64,000 bases of DNA from Flavobacterium aquidurense (GCA_900107365.1 FNPS01000007.1:248001-312000); one strand, 5' to 3'. Shown: positions 16,886 to 26,091, counted from the first letter of the stretch. Translations and numbers: made by a program. Notes: generated from the letters alone by a model not told the origin.

Positions 16886-18463
16886 ATGAAATTTAATTCG
16901 AAATATTTGCCAATTGTGATCGGAGCGACTTTTGCTCTTGGAACTGTCCTCGGAAGCCTCATGAATGCTCCCGTTGACGACGGTCTTTTGGCTAAAAATT
17001 ACTCCAAAACAAAACTCAATAAGCTGATCGATTTTATCAATAATGAATATGTCGACAGTATCAATACAGATTCAATTGTAAACCTCACAGTTGATAATAT
17101 CTTATCTAAATTAGATCCGCATTCTGTTTATATTCCGCCAAGCGAACAGGCGGAAGTGGCTGAAAGTATGAAAGGTGATTTCGTTGGAATCGGAATCAAT
17201 TTTTATATGTATAAAGATTCTGTTGCGATTATAAAACCAATTGAAAACGGACCTTCGGCGAAAGCGGGAATAAAATCGGGAGACCGAATTTTATTTGCCG
17301 GAAAAACGAAATTATTTGGCCGAAAATTACCTTCTGATAGCTTGTTCTCCAAATTAAAAGGTTTACAGGGTTCTGAAATTGAATTGACTGTTTTTAGAAA
17401 ATCGGAACAAAAGAAATTAAAGTTTAAAGTAAAAAGAGATATTATTCCGATAAAAAGTGTTGATGCCTCTTTATTGCTTGGAAATGATATCGGTTATATA
17501 AAAATAAATCGTTTTGCCGAAACTACTTTTAATGAATTCAAGACCGGTTTAACCAGATTAAAACAAAGTGGAATTCAGTCGCTTGTAATCGATCTTCGTG
17601 ATAACGGCGGTGGTTATATGGAAGAAGCGGTGGCTATTGCCGATGAATTTTTGAAAGACAAACAACTGATCGTTTTTACTAAAAATAAAAACGGAACAAC
17701 AGAGAAAACATATGCGACAAAAGCCGGAAGTTTTGAAACCGGAAAAGTCTATGTTTTGATTAATGAAAATAGCGCCTCTGCAAGTGAAATTTTAGCGGGA
17801 GCATTACAAGATAATGATCGTGGAATTATTGTGGGTCGCCGTTCTTTTGGAAAAGGTTTGGTGCAACGCGAAATGGATTTCAATGACGGTTCTGCAGTAC
17901 GCTTAACTGTGGCAAGATATTACACACCAACCGGAAGGTCAATTCAGAAACCGTATAAAAAAGGAAACGAAGAATATTTTAAAGAATCAGAGTCTCGTAT
18001 AAAATCGGGTGAACTTTATGCAAAAGACAGTATAAAAGTAGCGGACTCATTAAAGTTTAAAACACCAAAAGGCAAAGTCGTTTACGGCGGAGGCGGAATT
18101 GTTCCTGATGTTTTTGTTCCGATGGAAGCAGAACACGGAAATGAAAATGTTGCTTATTTACTGCAAACCGGAGTAGTAGGACATTTTGTTTTTGAAGAAT
18201 TAGATAAAAACCGAAAAGCATTTTCAGGCCTTAAATTCAATGAGTTTTTAGCCGAAATGAAAAACTCGGATGTTTATTTCAGGAAATTCAAAAACTATAT
18301 TTTCATGACCGGTTTAGATTTGAAATTAGACAAAACCAAAGCTTTAGTGAATCGATATATTACTGCTGAATTTGCCAGACAACTGTACGGTGAAATATAC
18401 TACTACGATGTGATTTTGAAAGAAGATGCCATGATTAAAGCCATTCAGAATCCAAAAAAATAA
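16886..18463 (+). CDS. S41 family C-terminal processing peptidase
   Basis: The 525-residue exported serine protease starts with a hydrophobic N-terminal anchor (about residues 8-25). It has a PDZ domain (about 90-175: GDFVGIGINFYMYKDSVAII...AGIKSGDRILFAG). In the tail-specific protease core, NENSASASEILAGALQDNDR carries the catalytic Ser and GRRSFGKGLVQ the catalytic Lys. YTPTGRSIQKPY is the conserved strand after it. Processes the C-termini of periplasmic or membrane proteins. A C-terminal DUF3340-like tail is not obvious. Confidence 0.9.
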   Translation: MKFNSKYLPIVIGATFALGTVLGSLMNAPVDDGLLAKNYSKTKLNKLIDFINNEYVDSINTDSIVNLTVDNILSKLDPHSVYIPPSEQAEVAESMKGDFVGIGINFYMYKDSVAIIKPIENGPSAKAGIKSGDRILFAGKTKLFGRKLPSDSLFSKLKGLQGSEIELTVFRKSEQKKLKFKVKRDIIPIKSVDASLLLGNDIGYIKINRFAETTFNEFKTGLTRLKQSGIQSLVIDLRDNGGGYMEEAVAIADEFLKDKQLIVFTKNKNGTTEKTYATKAGSFETGKVYVLINENSASASEILAGALQDNDRGIIVGRRSFGKGLVQREMDFNDGSAVRLTVARYYTPTGRSIQKPYKKGNEEYFKESESRIKSGELYAKDSIKVADSLKFKTPKGKVVYGGGGIVPDVFVPMEAEHGNENVAYLLQTGVVGHFVFEELDKNRKAFSGLKFNEFLAEMKNSDVYFRKFKNYIFMTGLDLKLDKTKALVNRYITAEFARQLYGEIYYYDVILKEDAMIKAIQNPKK

Positions 18464-18481
18464 CGCTGAAACCTTTTTAAT

Positions 18482-18847
18482 ATGAAAATAGAAGCTGTTG
18501 TAAATGCTGAAATAGAACTTTTGACCGCTATTAAAAATGCTGATGTTTTGTTTTTAGAAAAAATCCTCCACGACGATTTGCTTTTTAATTTGCCTGATGG
18601 TAATACGATTACAAAAGAATTTGATTTGGCTTCTTATCGTTCAGGAAAAATGAAAATTACTACTATTGAAGCTTCCGATCAAACCATAAATCTAATTGGC
18701 GATACAGCTGTAGTTGCAGTTACAGTTTCATTAAAAGGCTTCTTTGATAATAGTCCTATAGATGGTGTACTTCGATATATCAGAGTGTGGAAGCAATTTG
18801 ATGAAAGCTTAAAAGTGATTGCCGGAAGCTGCATTCAATTACAATAA
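18482..18847 (+). CDS. NTF2-like / DUF4440 protein
   Basis: This 121-residue cone-fold (SnoaL/NTF2-like) protein begins EAVVNAEIELLTAIKNADVL and continues LEKILHDDLLFNLPDGNTIT. It ends with the paired strands DGVLRYIRVWKQFDESLKVI. No catalytic residue can be assigned. It lies 18 bases after the protease stop, so it may be in the same transcript. Function unknown. Confidence 0.75.
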   Translation: MKIEAVVNAEIELLTAIKNADVLFLEKILHDDLLFNLPDGNTITKEFDLASYRSGKMKITTIEASDQTINLIGDTAVVAVTVSLKGFFDNSPIDGVLRYIRVWKQFDESLKVIAGSCIQLQ

Positions 18848-18872
18848 ATAATTAATAATAATTTAAATATAA

Positions 18873-18916
18873 CTTAGCGAACCTGGCGTAAACCTTTGCG
18901 TACTTTGCGGTTAAAC
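18873..18916. repeat. GCG-word leader repeat upstream of the OB-like lipoprotein gene
   Basis: Four short units each containing GCG, about 10-11 bases apart (AGCGAACCTGGCG, TTTGCGTACTTTGCGG), occupy the stretch just before the start at 18925. A 44-base stretch with about three quarters identity lies at 33034-33077, also directly before a start (tyrA). Confidence 0.7.
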
Positions 18917-18924
18917 ACACAAAC

Positions 18925-19242
18925 ATGAAAAATTTAAAAAAATTAAGCTTTCTATTCGTTTTAATGACTTTTGTAATTTCTTGTAAAACTATGAAAGATA
19001 GCAGTTCTAATACAGTTACCGGAAAAGTAGATGCAATAGAAGCAGGAAAAGATGGTTATACAGCTAAAATTTCTACAGACGCAAAAGAAGTATATTTAGC
19101 GACGATAAGTATTGTAAATGTTGGCGGACCTCAAAATTACAAACAATTAAAAATTGGAGATGTAGTTTCTGTAAAAGGAGAAATCTGGAAAACAGAGGAT
19201 GAAAAACATATTAAGGTAACCGAGATTGTTTCGGTTAAGTAA
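18925..19242 (+). CDS. Small lipoprotein, possible OB-fold
   Basis: The 105-residue protein has a lipobox (FVISC near residue 20). The mature part contains VTGKVDAIEAGKDGYTAKIS and LKIGDVVSVKGEIWKTEDEK, a pattern that looks like a small OB-type barrel (like proteins that resemble the bacterial DNA-binding OB fold of YgiW/NirD type). That is inference; the family is not recognised. A strong terminator follows. Confidence 0.6.
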   Translation: MKNLKKLSFLFVLMTFVISCKTMKDSSSNTVTGKVDAIEAGKDGYTAKISTDAKEVYLATISIVNVGGPQNYKQLKIGDVVSVKGEIWKTEDEKHIKVTEIVSVK

Positions 19243-19266
19243 TAAATAGAAAGATAAGATTTATAA

Positions 19267-19300
19267 AAAATGCACAGATTTTATATCTGTGCATTTTTTT
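19267..19300 (+). terminator. Intrinsic terminator after the OB-like lipoprotein gene
   Basis: AAAATGCACAGAT (19267-19279), loop TTTAT, ATCTGTGCATTTT (19285-19297) forms a perfect 13-bp stem followed by T residues. Confidence 0.9.
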
Positions 19301-19328
19301 ATATTTATTCTCGTAAAAATATTAAATT

Positions 19329-19643
19329 TTGAAAATAGTAAACGGCTTTTTGATTTTAGTAATAACCTTGATAACCGGGTTTTTTAGTGTTTTCTCTCTT
19401 GGCAGTTATCAACAAAAAGTGCAATTAATGAATGAACTTCCTTTTTCATTTATATTTCGTTTTCTTGCAGTTTTAGCTATAGGTTTTACAGGAGTAATCT
19501 TGTTAGTTCTAGCCAATTTTCTGATCGCTAAATTAATTTTGAAACAGGGAAATAGCAGAGAACTAAAGAAATTAACTGTTGAGGCAGCAATTCCGGTAAT
19601 TTTGGTGGCGTTGTTTGGAGTATGGGTGTTTTTCTTTTTCTGA
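19329..19643 (+). CDS. Small membrane protein, unknown
   Basis: The open frame gives 104 residues from a TTG start. There is no ATG before the first helix, so the start rests on TTG. Three hydrophobic helices can be seen (about 3-22, 38-62, 82-102). It converges with the FAD protein gene, stop to stop 4 bases apart. I recognise no family. Coding confidence rests on length and the membrane pattern only. Confidence 0.5.
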   Translation: MKIVNGFLILVITLITGFFSVFSLGSYQQKVQLMNELPFSFIFRFLAVLAIGFTGVILLVLANFLIAKLILKQGNSRELKKLTVEAAIPVILVALFGVWVFFFF

Positions 19644-19647
19644 AAAT

Positions 19648-20253
19648 TTATCGAATACTATCATGCGCATGAGTCTGCACGCCGTTATTCCATAAAGTCA
19701 GAATATCAGTAGCAACAGCGGCGCCGCTTCCTGCAGCAATAGCCAATTGGCTTCTCCAGCCTGCTAAAGTTCCAATAACGTAAATACCGTCGGCTACTTT
19801 ATGATCGTCGTTTTTAAGCTGAATACGTTGTTTTTCGGGAAGTGCTTTTTTGTGTGGTTCAACATACGGCATTAAACCTTCAATGTCGAAAGTATTGGCA
19901 GAGCCAATTCCGATAACAATGTTTTTAGTCTTGTAGGTGTTTTTATTTGTAGTAACAGTAAATTCACGATAAATACCTTCAACTTTGACTACTTTTTCGT
20001 TTGGAATCTGAGTGATGTGGGGATAAGTAATAGCGAGATCCTGCGTACTTTCTACAAGTAGTTCAGATCCTAATTTACCAGGCGTTATTCCGTATGCGTT
20101 ATAGAAGATCGCTTCTTGCAATGAAGAATTCTTTTGATGCGTGAAGATTCCGATTTTTTTATCGGTAACAAAAGCTTTGTTTTTGGCAGAACCTAAAACG
20201 AGAGCACAAGACATGCCTGATACACCTCCGCCAATAATTAGAACGTCAAACAT
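19648..20253 (-). CDS. Mini thioredoxin-reductase-like FAD protein
   Basis: The protein begins FDVLIIGGGVSGMSCALVLG, the FAD-binding Rossmann fingerprint. It ends with GIYVIGTLAGWRSQLAIAAG SGAAVATDIL, the second FAD segment of thioredoxin reductases. It is only 201 residues from the ATG at 20253. There is no CxxC pair and no separate NAD(P) Rossmann fold, so the pyridine nucleotide domain is absent. An upstream ATG at 20289 would overlap the preceding gene by 29 bases; 20253 leaves a 7-base gap and begins at the fold. Probably co-transcribed with the 67-residue membrane protein. Confidence 0.75.
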   Translation of the reverse strand: MFDVLIIGGGVSGMSCALVLGSAKNKAFVTDKKIGIFTHQKNSSLQEAIFYNAYGITPGKLGSELLVESTQDLAITYPHITQIPNEKVVKVEGIYREFTVTTNKNTYKTKNIVIGIGSANTFDIEGLMPYVEPHKKALPEKQRIQLKNDDHKVADGIYVIGTLAGWRSQLAIAAGSGAAVATDILTLWNNGVQTHAHDSIR

Positions 20254-20260
20254 ATATTTA

Positions 20261-20464
20261 TTATCTGTTGTCGTGCATTTTTTCTTCAATTCTTTTTGAA
20301 ATTCTAAAAATCAAAAGAATTAATACTGCACAAAGCGCAGCTGCGATCCCGATAAGTGCTACACCGCTATCTCCCTGAAAAGGATTTTTAAAATCTAATT
20401 GCGTAATATTAAAAACAATTAAGGCTAATGCTAGAAGCACTAAGATTGAAGTAAAGATTTTCAT
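20261..20464 (-). CDS. Small two-helix membrane protein
   Basis: The 67-residue protein has two hydrophobic helices (about 3-20 and 34-54) with a short loop (FKNPFQGDSGVA) and a charged C-terminus (RISKRIEEKMHDNR). It lies just upstream of the FAD protein gene. Family not recognised. Confidence 0.55.
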   Translation of the reverse strand: MKIFTSILVLLALALIVFNITQLDFKNPFQGDSGVALIGIAAALCAVLILLIFRISKRIEEKMHDNR

Positions 20465-20571
20465 ATGGCTGTTTGTTTGTGTAAAAATTAAAGTAAAACC
20501 TCGACATATATAAAATATGTTAAAAAGTTCTATTTTAGAAATTTTATGGGGTAAATTTATAAAAATATCCT

Positions 20572-21150
20572 TTAGACGAACAAACCTTTAACATTAGCAG
20601 CGAATAATTTAACAGCAATTGCTAAAAGTATGACTCCAAATGTCTTGCGGACCACGCCAAGTCCGTTTTCTCCTAATAAATTTTCTATTTTTTTTGATGA
20701 TTTCAAAACAATATATACTAAGATAATATTCAACAAAATCGCAATGATAATATTAATGGTGTGAAATTGGGATCGAAGCGAAAGTAAAGTTGTCATTGTT
20801 CCCGCTCCTGCAATTAGTGGAAAAGCCAATGGAACAATAGAAGCTGATCCTGGTTCTTCATCACGATAAATTCGGATACCCAAAATCATTTCCAACGCTA
20901 AAAAGAATAATACAAAGGATCCGGCAACCGCAAAAGAGTGCACATCTATTCCGATAAGATTAAGTAAACCTTCTCCAACGAAAAGAAAAACAATCATAAT
21001 TAGTCCGGCAACAATTGAAGCTTTTTCAGATTCAATATGTCCCACTTTTGCTCTTAAATTGACAATAATCGGAATAGATCCTACGATATCAATAACAGCA
21101 AAAAGTACCATTCCAACAGTAATAATTTCTTTGAAGTCGATTTCTAACAT
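20572..21150 (-). CDS. MarC-family integral membrane protein
   Basis: The 192-residue protein has about six transmembrane helices. The family signature is clear: AVIDIVGSIPIIVNL near the start, SFVLFFLALEMILGI, and VPLAFPLIAGAGTMTTLLSL (Pro-Leu-Ala-x-P-x-x-x-G-P/A-G). MarC proteins were once linked to antibiotic resistance, but that role is not supported; function is unknown. Confidence 0.85.
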   Translation of the reverse strand: MLEIDFKEIITVGMVLFAVIDIVGSIPIIVNLRAKVGHIESEKASIVAGLIMIVFLFVGEGLLNLIGIDVHSFAVAGSFVLFFLALEMILGIRIYRDEEPGSASIVPLAFPLIAGAGTMTTLLSLRSQFHTINIIIAILLNIILVYIVLKSSKKIENLLGENGLGVVRKTFGVILLAIAVKLFAANVKGLFV

Positions 21151-21283
21151 ATTAGTTTGATTTTAAGCGTTTAAAATTTTTGCAAAGGTAGATAATAAAG
21201 ATAGTTGTTTTTTGAATACGATGTATTTTTGTTATAAAAACACGTTTTATTGGTTAAAAAAGTGATGTTTGTAACAAAAAGTC

Positions 21284-21449
21284 AATTGTACCACAGAGAT
21301 TCGCAAAGGTTAATTGTTTTTTACCACAGAGTGACACAAAGTTTTTTTCACAGAGTTACACAAAGATTTCAATATGTTAATCTCAAATTTCGTGAACTTA
21401 AACTTCGCGCTGCTCTGTGAAAAACTCTGCGAATCTCTGTGGTACAATT
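21284..21449. repeat. Nested inverted repeat with ACCACAGAG words
   Basis: The 22 bases at 21284-21305 are exactly complementary to 21428-21449. Inside, TTTTTCACAGAG (21344-21355) is exactly complementary to CTCTGTGAAAAA (21413-21424). The words ACCACAGAG and CACAAAG recur through the element. Confidence 0.9.
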
Positions 21450-21524
21450 TTTTGCGATACTCTGTGGTAAAACTTGCGTGCCACTACAGTGAAATTTAAT
21501 CTCATTTCATCTGTTTTCTTTGAC

Positions 21525-21532
21525 TATCTTTG
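21525..21532 (+). promoter_or_regulatory. -7 promoter element of the DUF3109 gene
   Basis: TATCTTTG followed by CAC matches the consensus exactly, 30 bases before the ATG at 21562. Its position argues against an upstream TTG start at 21520. Confidence 0.7.
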
Positions 21533-21561
21533 CACTTTATAAATTACAGTACTTTATTATC

Positions 21562-22134
21562 ATGTTTCAATTAGGAAAAACCATTATTTCAGAAGATATT
21601 CTTGAAAAAGAATTTGTGTGCAACTTGTCAGCTTGTAAAGGAGCCTGCTGTGTTGACGGAGATGCCGGTGCGCCTTTGAGTGAAGCTGAGACTAAGATTC
21701 TGGAAGAAATTTATCCTAAGGTGAAACCTTTTTTGCGAAAAGAAGGAATTGCTGCTATCGAAGCGCAGGGAACCTGGGTAAAAGGAACTGATGGTGATCT
21801 TGAAACGCCATTAATTGACGAAAAAGATTGCGCTTACGTTATTTTTGACGGAAAAACGGCTCTTTGCGGAATCGAGCAAGCGTACAATCAGGGAATCGTA
21901 GATTGGAAAAAACCTGTTTCTTGTCATTTATACCCAATCCGCGTAAAAGACTTTACAGAATTTGCTGCGGTGAATTACGACAAATGGGATATTTGCGATG
22001 ATGCCTGTTCTTTAGGTAAGGAATTAGAAGTTCCGGTTTATAAATTTGTCAAAGAAGCTTTGATTCGCCGCTTTGGGCAAGACTGGTATTTGGAGCTTGA
22101 AAAAGTGGCTGAAGAACTTAAAAAATCCAAATAA
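21562..22134 (+). CDS. DUF3109 family protein (Cys-rich)
   Basis: The 190-residue protein contains an unusual Cys pattern: FVCNLSACKGACCVDGDAGA near residue 20, then DCAYVIFDGKTALCGIEQAY and PVSCHLYPIRV, later ICDDACSL. I recognise this as DUF3109, distantly like YkgJ Zn/Fe-S cluster proteins. The ligand is not established. I chose the ATG at 21562 because a consensus promoter element overlaps the upstream alternative. Confidence 0.8.
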   Translation: MFQLGKTIISEDILEKEFVCNLSACKGACCVDGDAGAPLSEAETKILEEIYPKVKPFLRKEGIAAIEAQGTWVKGTDGDLETPLIDEKDCAYVIFDGKTALCGIEQAYNQGIVDWKKPVSCHLYPIRVKDFTEFAAVNYDKWDICDDACSLGKELEVPVYKFVKEALIRRFGQDWYLELEKVAEELKKSK

Positions 22135-22467
22135 AATAAGTGTCTTAATTACATCTTTTCAGGGATATATTTTAACTCAAAAAATAAAGTTTTAACTCAA
22201 AAAAAACTTTTTAAAAACAATTAAAATTTCTTGCTTTTTATTCTAAAAAGTCTATATTCTACGGGGGCTTTAGGTGTTAATGACTATATTAAATTGCTCA
22301 TTTACAAATATTTAATTATTGTCTGAAAAATATCTCATTTTTTCTGCGTTGTTAAAAACTACACCGAATTGTGAATAAGTTTGGCTTTCATTTTTGGCTA
22401 CAAATGACAATCTTTGTAATCGTTCTGAATAAGTAAAAATTCAGCATAAAAATTAAATAAAATAGTC
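22135..22467. other. 333-base gap before nrdB
   Basis: No gene is supported. The strand near 22409-22416 has AATCTTTG (one mismatch to the -7 consensus), a weak candidate for the nrdB promoter. No NrdR-like box pair was recognised by eye. Confidence 0.5.
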
Positions 22468-23445
22468 ATGTCACAAGTCGAACCAATATTACAAGAAAAT
22501 AAAAATCGTTTCGTTATTTTTCCTATCAAACATCATGATATTTGGGAATGGTACAAAAAGATGGAAGCTAGTTTTTGGACTGCGGAAGAAATCGACTTAC
22601 ACCAGGATTTGACAGACTGGAATAATAAATTAAGTGACGACGAAAGATATTTCATTAAACACATTTTAGCATTTTTTGCTGCATCAGATGGAATCGTAAA
22701 TGAAAACCTTGCTGAGAATTTTGTAAATGAGGTGCAATATGCTGAAGCGAAGTTTTTCTATGGTTTCCAAATTATGATGGAGAACATTCATAGTGAAACC
22801 TATTCATTATTGATTGATACTTACGTAAAAGACGAAGCGGAGAAAGCAGAATTGTTTAACGCTTTGGAAGTTTTTCCTGCAATTAAGAAAAAAGCAGACT
22901 GGGCTTTAAAATGGATCGAGTCTGATTCGTTTGCTGAAAGACTAATTGCTTTTGCTGCAGTTGAAGGTATTTTCTTTTCAGGTGCTTTTTGTTCTATTTA
23001 TTGGTTGAAAAAACGTGGTTTAATGCCAGGTTTGACTTTTTCTAACGAGCTTATTTCTCGCGACGAAGGCGTACACTGTGATTTTGCCGTTCACTTGCAT
23101 AATCATCACTTGATTAATAAAGTACCAAAAGACAGAATTAAAGAAATTATCGTTGATGCTTTAGATATTGAAAGAGAATTCGTAACAGAATCACTACCGG
23201 TAAGTTTAATTGGAATGAATGCTGTTCTAATGACGCAATATCTAGAATTTGTTGCAGACAGATTGTTAGTAGAATTAGGTTGCGATCGTGTGTATGGATC
23301 AGCGAATCCGTTTGATTTCATGGATATGATTTCGCTTCAGGGAAAAACTAATTTCTTTGAAAAACGTGTTGCCGAGTATCAAAAATCGGGTGTGATGAAC
23401 ACAGACAGCGATGCTCAGAAAATTTCATTTGACGCAGATTTCTAG
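22468..23445 (+). CDS. nrdB: Ribonucleoside-diphosphate reductase, small (beta) subunit, class I
   Basis: The 325-residue ferritin-like subunit holds the diiron-tyrosyl cofactor. Visible ligands include E/H in FQIMMENIHSETYSLLIDTY (Glu, His and the candidate radical Tyr) and the later pair in SRDEGVHCDFAVHL (Glu and His). The sequence is closer to the eukaryotic R2 pattern (FYGFQI-MENIHSE-YSLLIDTY) than to the E. coli protein. The C-terminus ends DFD... in a short tail that would dock to NrdA. It precedes nrdA by 252 bases. Confidence 0.95.
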   Translation: MSQVEPILQENKNRFVIFPIKHHDIWEWYKKMEASFWTAEEIDLHQDLTDWNNKLSDDERYFIKHILAFFAASDGIVNENLAENFVNEVQYAEAKFFYGFQIMMENIHSETYSLLIDTYVKDEAEKAELFNALEVFPAIKKKADWALKWIESDSFAERLIAFAAVEGIFFSGAFCSIYWLKKRGLMPGLTFSNELISRDEGVHCDFAVHLHNHHLINKVPKDRIKEIIVDALDIEREFVTESLPVSLIGMNAVLMTQYLEFVADRLLVELGCDRVYGSANPFDFMDMISLQGKTNFFEKRVAEYQKSGVMNTDSDAQKISFDADF

Positions 23446-23456
23446 ACAACAAAATA

Positions 23457-23482
23457 TTTTAGCGATCCCAAAAACGCTAAAA
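23457..23482 (+). terminator. Weak hairpin after nrdB
   Basis: TTTTAGCG (23457-23464) pairs with CGCTAAAA (23475-23482); no T run follows directly. It may attenuate or stabilise the nrdB message. Confidence 0.35.
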
Positions 23483-23697
23483 GAATAAAATCATTTTTTT
23501 AAGATTGAATCTCTTTCCCAAATCGTAGATTCAATAACAATTTTTTGCATTTTCGATCTATTTGATAGGTCGGAAGCAGACGACTATTGAGGATTCGATA
23601 ATTCTCAAAAAATAATTTAAAAACACACAATGTTTAAGGGCTGGAATTCGTTTTCTAGTGTCTTTCATTTTTTCAATAACTAATAAATAGTAAGCTT

Positions 23698-26091
23698 ATG
23701 TATGTAGTAAAAAGAGATGGCCACAGAGAGCCCGTAATGTTTGATAAGATTACAGAAAGAATCAAAAAATTGTGTTACGGCTTAAATGAGCTTGTAGATC
23801 CTGTTAAGGTAGCCATGAGAGTTATCGAGGGATTGTATGATGGGGTTTCTACTTCTGAACTGGATAATCTTGCGGCAGAAACGGCGGCTTCTATGACTAT
23901 TGCGCATCCAGATTATGCACAATTGGCAGCGCGTGTGGCAATTTCGAACCTACATTCAAATACTAAAAAATCGTTCTCAGAAACGATGAAAGATATGTAT
24001 CACTACGTAAATCCAAGAAATGGACAAGAAGCGCCCTTACTTTCGGATGAAGTATTTAACGTGATTCAGGAAAATGCTGCGTTTTTAGATTCTCATATTA
24101 TCTATACAAGAGATTTTAATTATGACTACTTTGGATTTAAAACTCTTGAGCGTTCATACTTACTTAAAATAAACGGAAAAATCGTAGAAAGACCACAACA
24201 TATGTTGATGCGTGTTTCGGTTGGTATACACTTAGACGATTTAAAATCGGTTATTGAAACGTACGACTTAATGTCTAAAAAGTTTTTCACGCACGCAACG
24301 CCAACGTTGTTCAATGCGGGAACTCCAAAACCTCAAATGTCTTCTTGTTTCCTTTTGGCAATGCAGGATGATAGTATTGATGGAATTTATGATACTTTAA
24401 AACAAACGGCTAAAATCTCGCAATCAGCGGGAGGAATTGGTCTTTCTATTCATAACGTTCGTGCGACAGGATCTTATATTCGTGGTACAAACGGAACTTC
24501 AAACGGAATCGTGCCAATGTTGAGAGTTTTCAACGATACGGCGCGTTACGTAGATCAGGGTGGTGGAAAACGTAAAGGAAGTTTTGCGATTTACATTGAA
24601 ACATGGCACGCTGATATCTTTGAATTTTTGGATTTGAAGAAAAATACAGGAAAAGAAGAAATGCGTGCAAGAGATTTATTCTTCGCCATGTGGACTTCAG
24701 ATTTATTCATGAAACGTGTACAGGAAGACGCTAGTTGGACATTAATGTGTCCGAATGAATGTCCTGGATTGTACGATGTTTACGGAGAAGAATTCGAAAC
24801 CATGTATTTGGATTATGAATTTAGAGGAAAAGGTAGAAAAACCATTCGTGCACGTGAATTATGGGAGAAAATCCTTGAATCACAAATCGAAACAGGTACG
24901 CCATATATGTTGTATAAAGATGCAGCAAACCGTAAATCGAACCACAAGAATTTAGGAACAATTCGTTCTTCTAACTTGTGTACAGAAATTATGGAGTTCA
25001 CCTCTAAAGATGAAATTGCAGTTTGTAACCTGGCATCTATTTCGTTGCCAATGTTTATCGATAACGGTAAATTTGATCACGAAGCACTTTACAATGTTAC
25101 AAAACGTGTAACACGTAATTTGAACAAAGTAATTGACAGAAACTACTATCCGGTAAAAGAAGCAGAAAACTCTAACCTGCGTCATCGTCCGGTAGGATTG
25201 GGAGTGCAAGGTTTAGCAGATGCTTTCATCATGTTGCGTTTACCGTTTACAAGCGATGAGGCTAAAGTATTAAATCAGGAAATTTTCGAAACATTATACT
25301 TCGCAGCTGTAACCGCTTCTATGGAAATGGCGAAAGAAGAAGGACCATATTCTACATTTGAAGGTTCTCCAATGTCTAAAGGAGAATTTCAATACAATAT
25401 GTGGGGAATGAAAGATGAAGAATTATCAGGACGTTGGGACTGGGCTTCATTAAGAAAAGAAGTAATGGAGCACGGAGTTCGTAACTCATTGTTAGTGGCG
25501 CCAATGCCAACTGCTTCTACTTCTCAAATTCTTGGAAACAACGAAGCTTTCGAACCTTATACATCAAACATTTACACACGTCGTGTATTGTCTGGAGAAT
25601 TCATCGTGGTAAACAAACACTTACTTCATGATTTAGTAGAAAGAGGTTTGTGGAATGAGACTTTGAAACAAGAAATCATGCGTCACAACGGATCTGTTCA
25701 AAATATTGATGTGATTCCAGCAGATTTAAAAGAACTATACAAAACAGTTTGGGAAATGTCGATGAAAGATATTATCGATATGTCACGTCAGAGAGGTTAT
25801 TTCATTGACCAATCACAATCACTGAACTTGTTCATGCAAGATGCAAACTATTCTAAACTTACGTCAATGCACTTCTATGCTTGGCAATCTGGTTTGAAAA
25901 CGGGAATGTATTACTTGAGAACGAAATCAGCTGTTGATGCGATTAAATTCACATTAAACAACGATAAAAAAGAAGAAACAGCTCCAGCTTTAGTTGCAGA
26001 AACTGAAGAAATCAGTGTTGAGGATTATAAAGCAATGTTGCTAAAAGCACAAGCTGCGGGTCCTGAGGATTGTGAAATGTGTGGATCTTAA
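23698..26091 (+). CDS. nrdA: Ribonucleoside-diphosphate reductase, large (alpha) subunit, class I
   Basis: The 797-residue catalytic subunit begins with an ATP-cone (about residues 1-90; YVVKRDGHREPVMFDKITER). This is the allosteric activity site. The core has the active-site Cys in PQMSSCFLLAMQDD, SAGGIGLSIHNVRATG, and the radical Cys in SNLCTEIM, with CNLASIS after it. It ends in CEMCGS, the redox Cys pair that accepts thioredoxin electrons. Complete; start ATG is in a leader without a Shine-Dalgarno sequence. Confidence 0.95.
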   Translation: MYVVKRDGHREPVMFDKITERIKKLCYGLNELVDPVKVAMRVIEGLYDGVSTSELDNLAAETAASMTIAHPDYAQLAARVAISNLHSNTKKSFSETMKDMYHYVNPRNGQEAPLLSDEVFNVIQENAAFLDSHIIYTRDFNYDYFGFKTLERSYLLKINGKIVERPQHMLMRVSVGIHLDDLKSVIETYDLMSKKFFTHATPTLFNAGTPKPQMSSCFLLAMQDDSIDGIYDTLKQTAKISQSAGGIGLSIHNVRATGSYIRGTNGTSNGIVPMLRVFNDTARYVDQGGGKRKGSFAIYIETWHADIFEFLDLKKNTGKEEMRARDLFFAMWTSDLFMKRVQEDASWTLMCPNECPGLYDVYGEEFETMYLDYEFRGKGRKTIRARELWEKILESQIETGTPYMLYKDAANRKSNHKNLGTIRSSNLCTEIMEFTSKDEIAVCNLASISLPMFIDNGKFDHEALYNVTKRVTRNLNKVIDRNYYPVKEAENSNLRHRPVGLGVQGLADAFIMLRLPFTSDEAKVLNQEIFETLYFAAVTASMEMAKEEGPYSTFEGSPMSKGEFQYNMWGMKDEELSGRWDWASLRKEVMEHGVRNSLLVAPMPTASTSQILGNNEAFEPYTSNIYTRRVLSGEFIVVNKHLLHDLVERGLWNETLKQEIMRHNGSVQNIDVIPADLKELYKTVWEMSMKDIIDMSRQRGYFIDQSQSLNLFMQDANYSKLTSMHFYAWQSGLKTGMYYLRTKSAVDAIKFTLNNDKKEETAPALVAETEEISVEDYKAMLLKAQAAGPEDCEMCGS

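Larger units (their letters stand above)
21151..21561. other. 411-base gap with nested inverted word repeats
   Basis: No ORF is supported. The gap holds a long inverted word structure (21284-21449) and a promoter element near 21525. Confidence 0.6.

Noticed and set aside
21520..21561. Upstream TTG start for the DUF3109 gene
   Set aside because: It lies inside the promoter element TATCTTTG; ATG 21562 fits better.
22409..22416. AATCTTTG as a firm nrdB promoter
   Set aside because: One mismatch and no TTG at the right distance; kept only as a weak hint.
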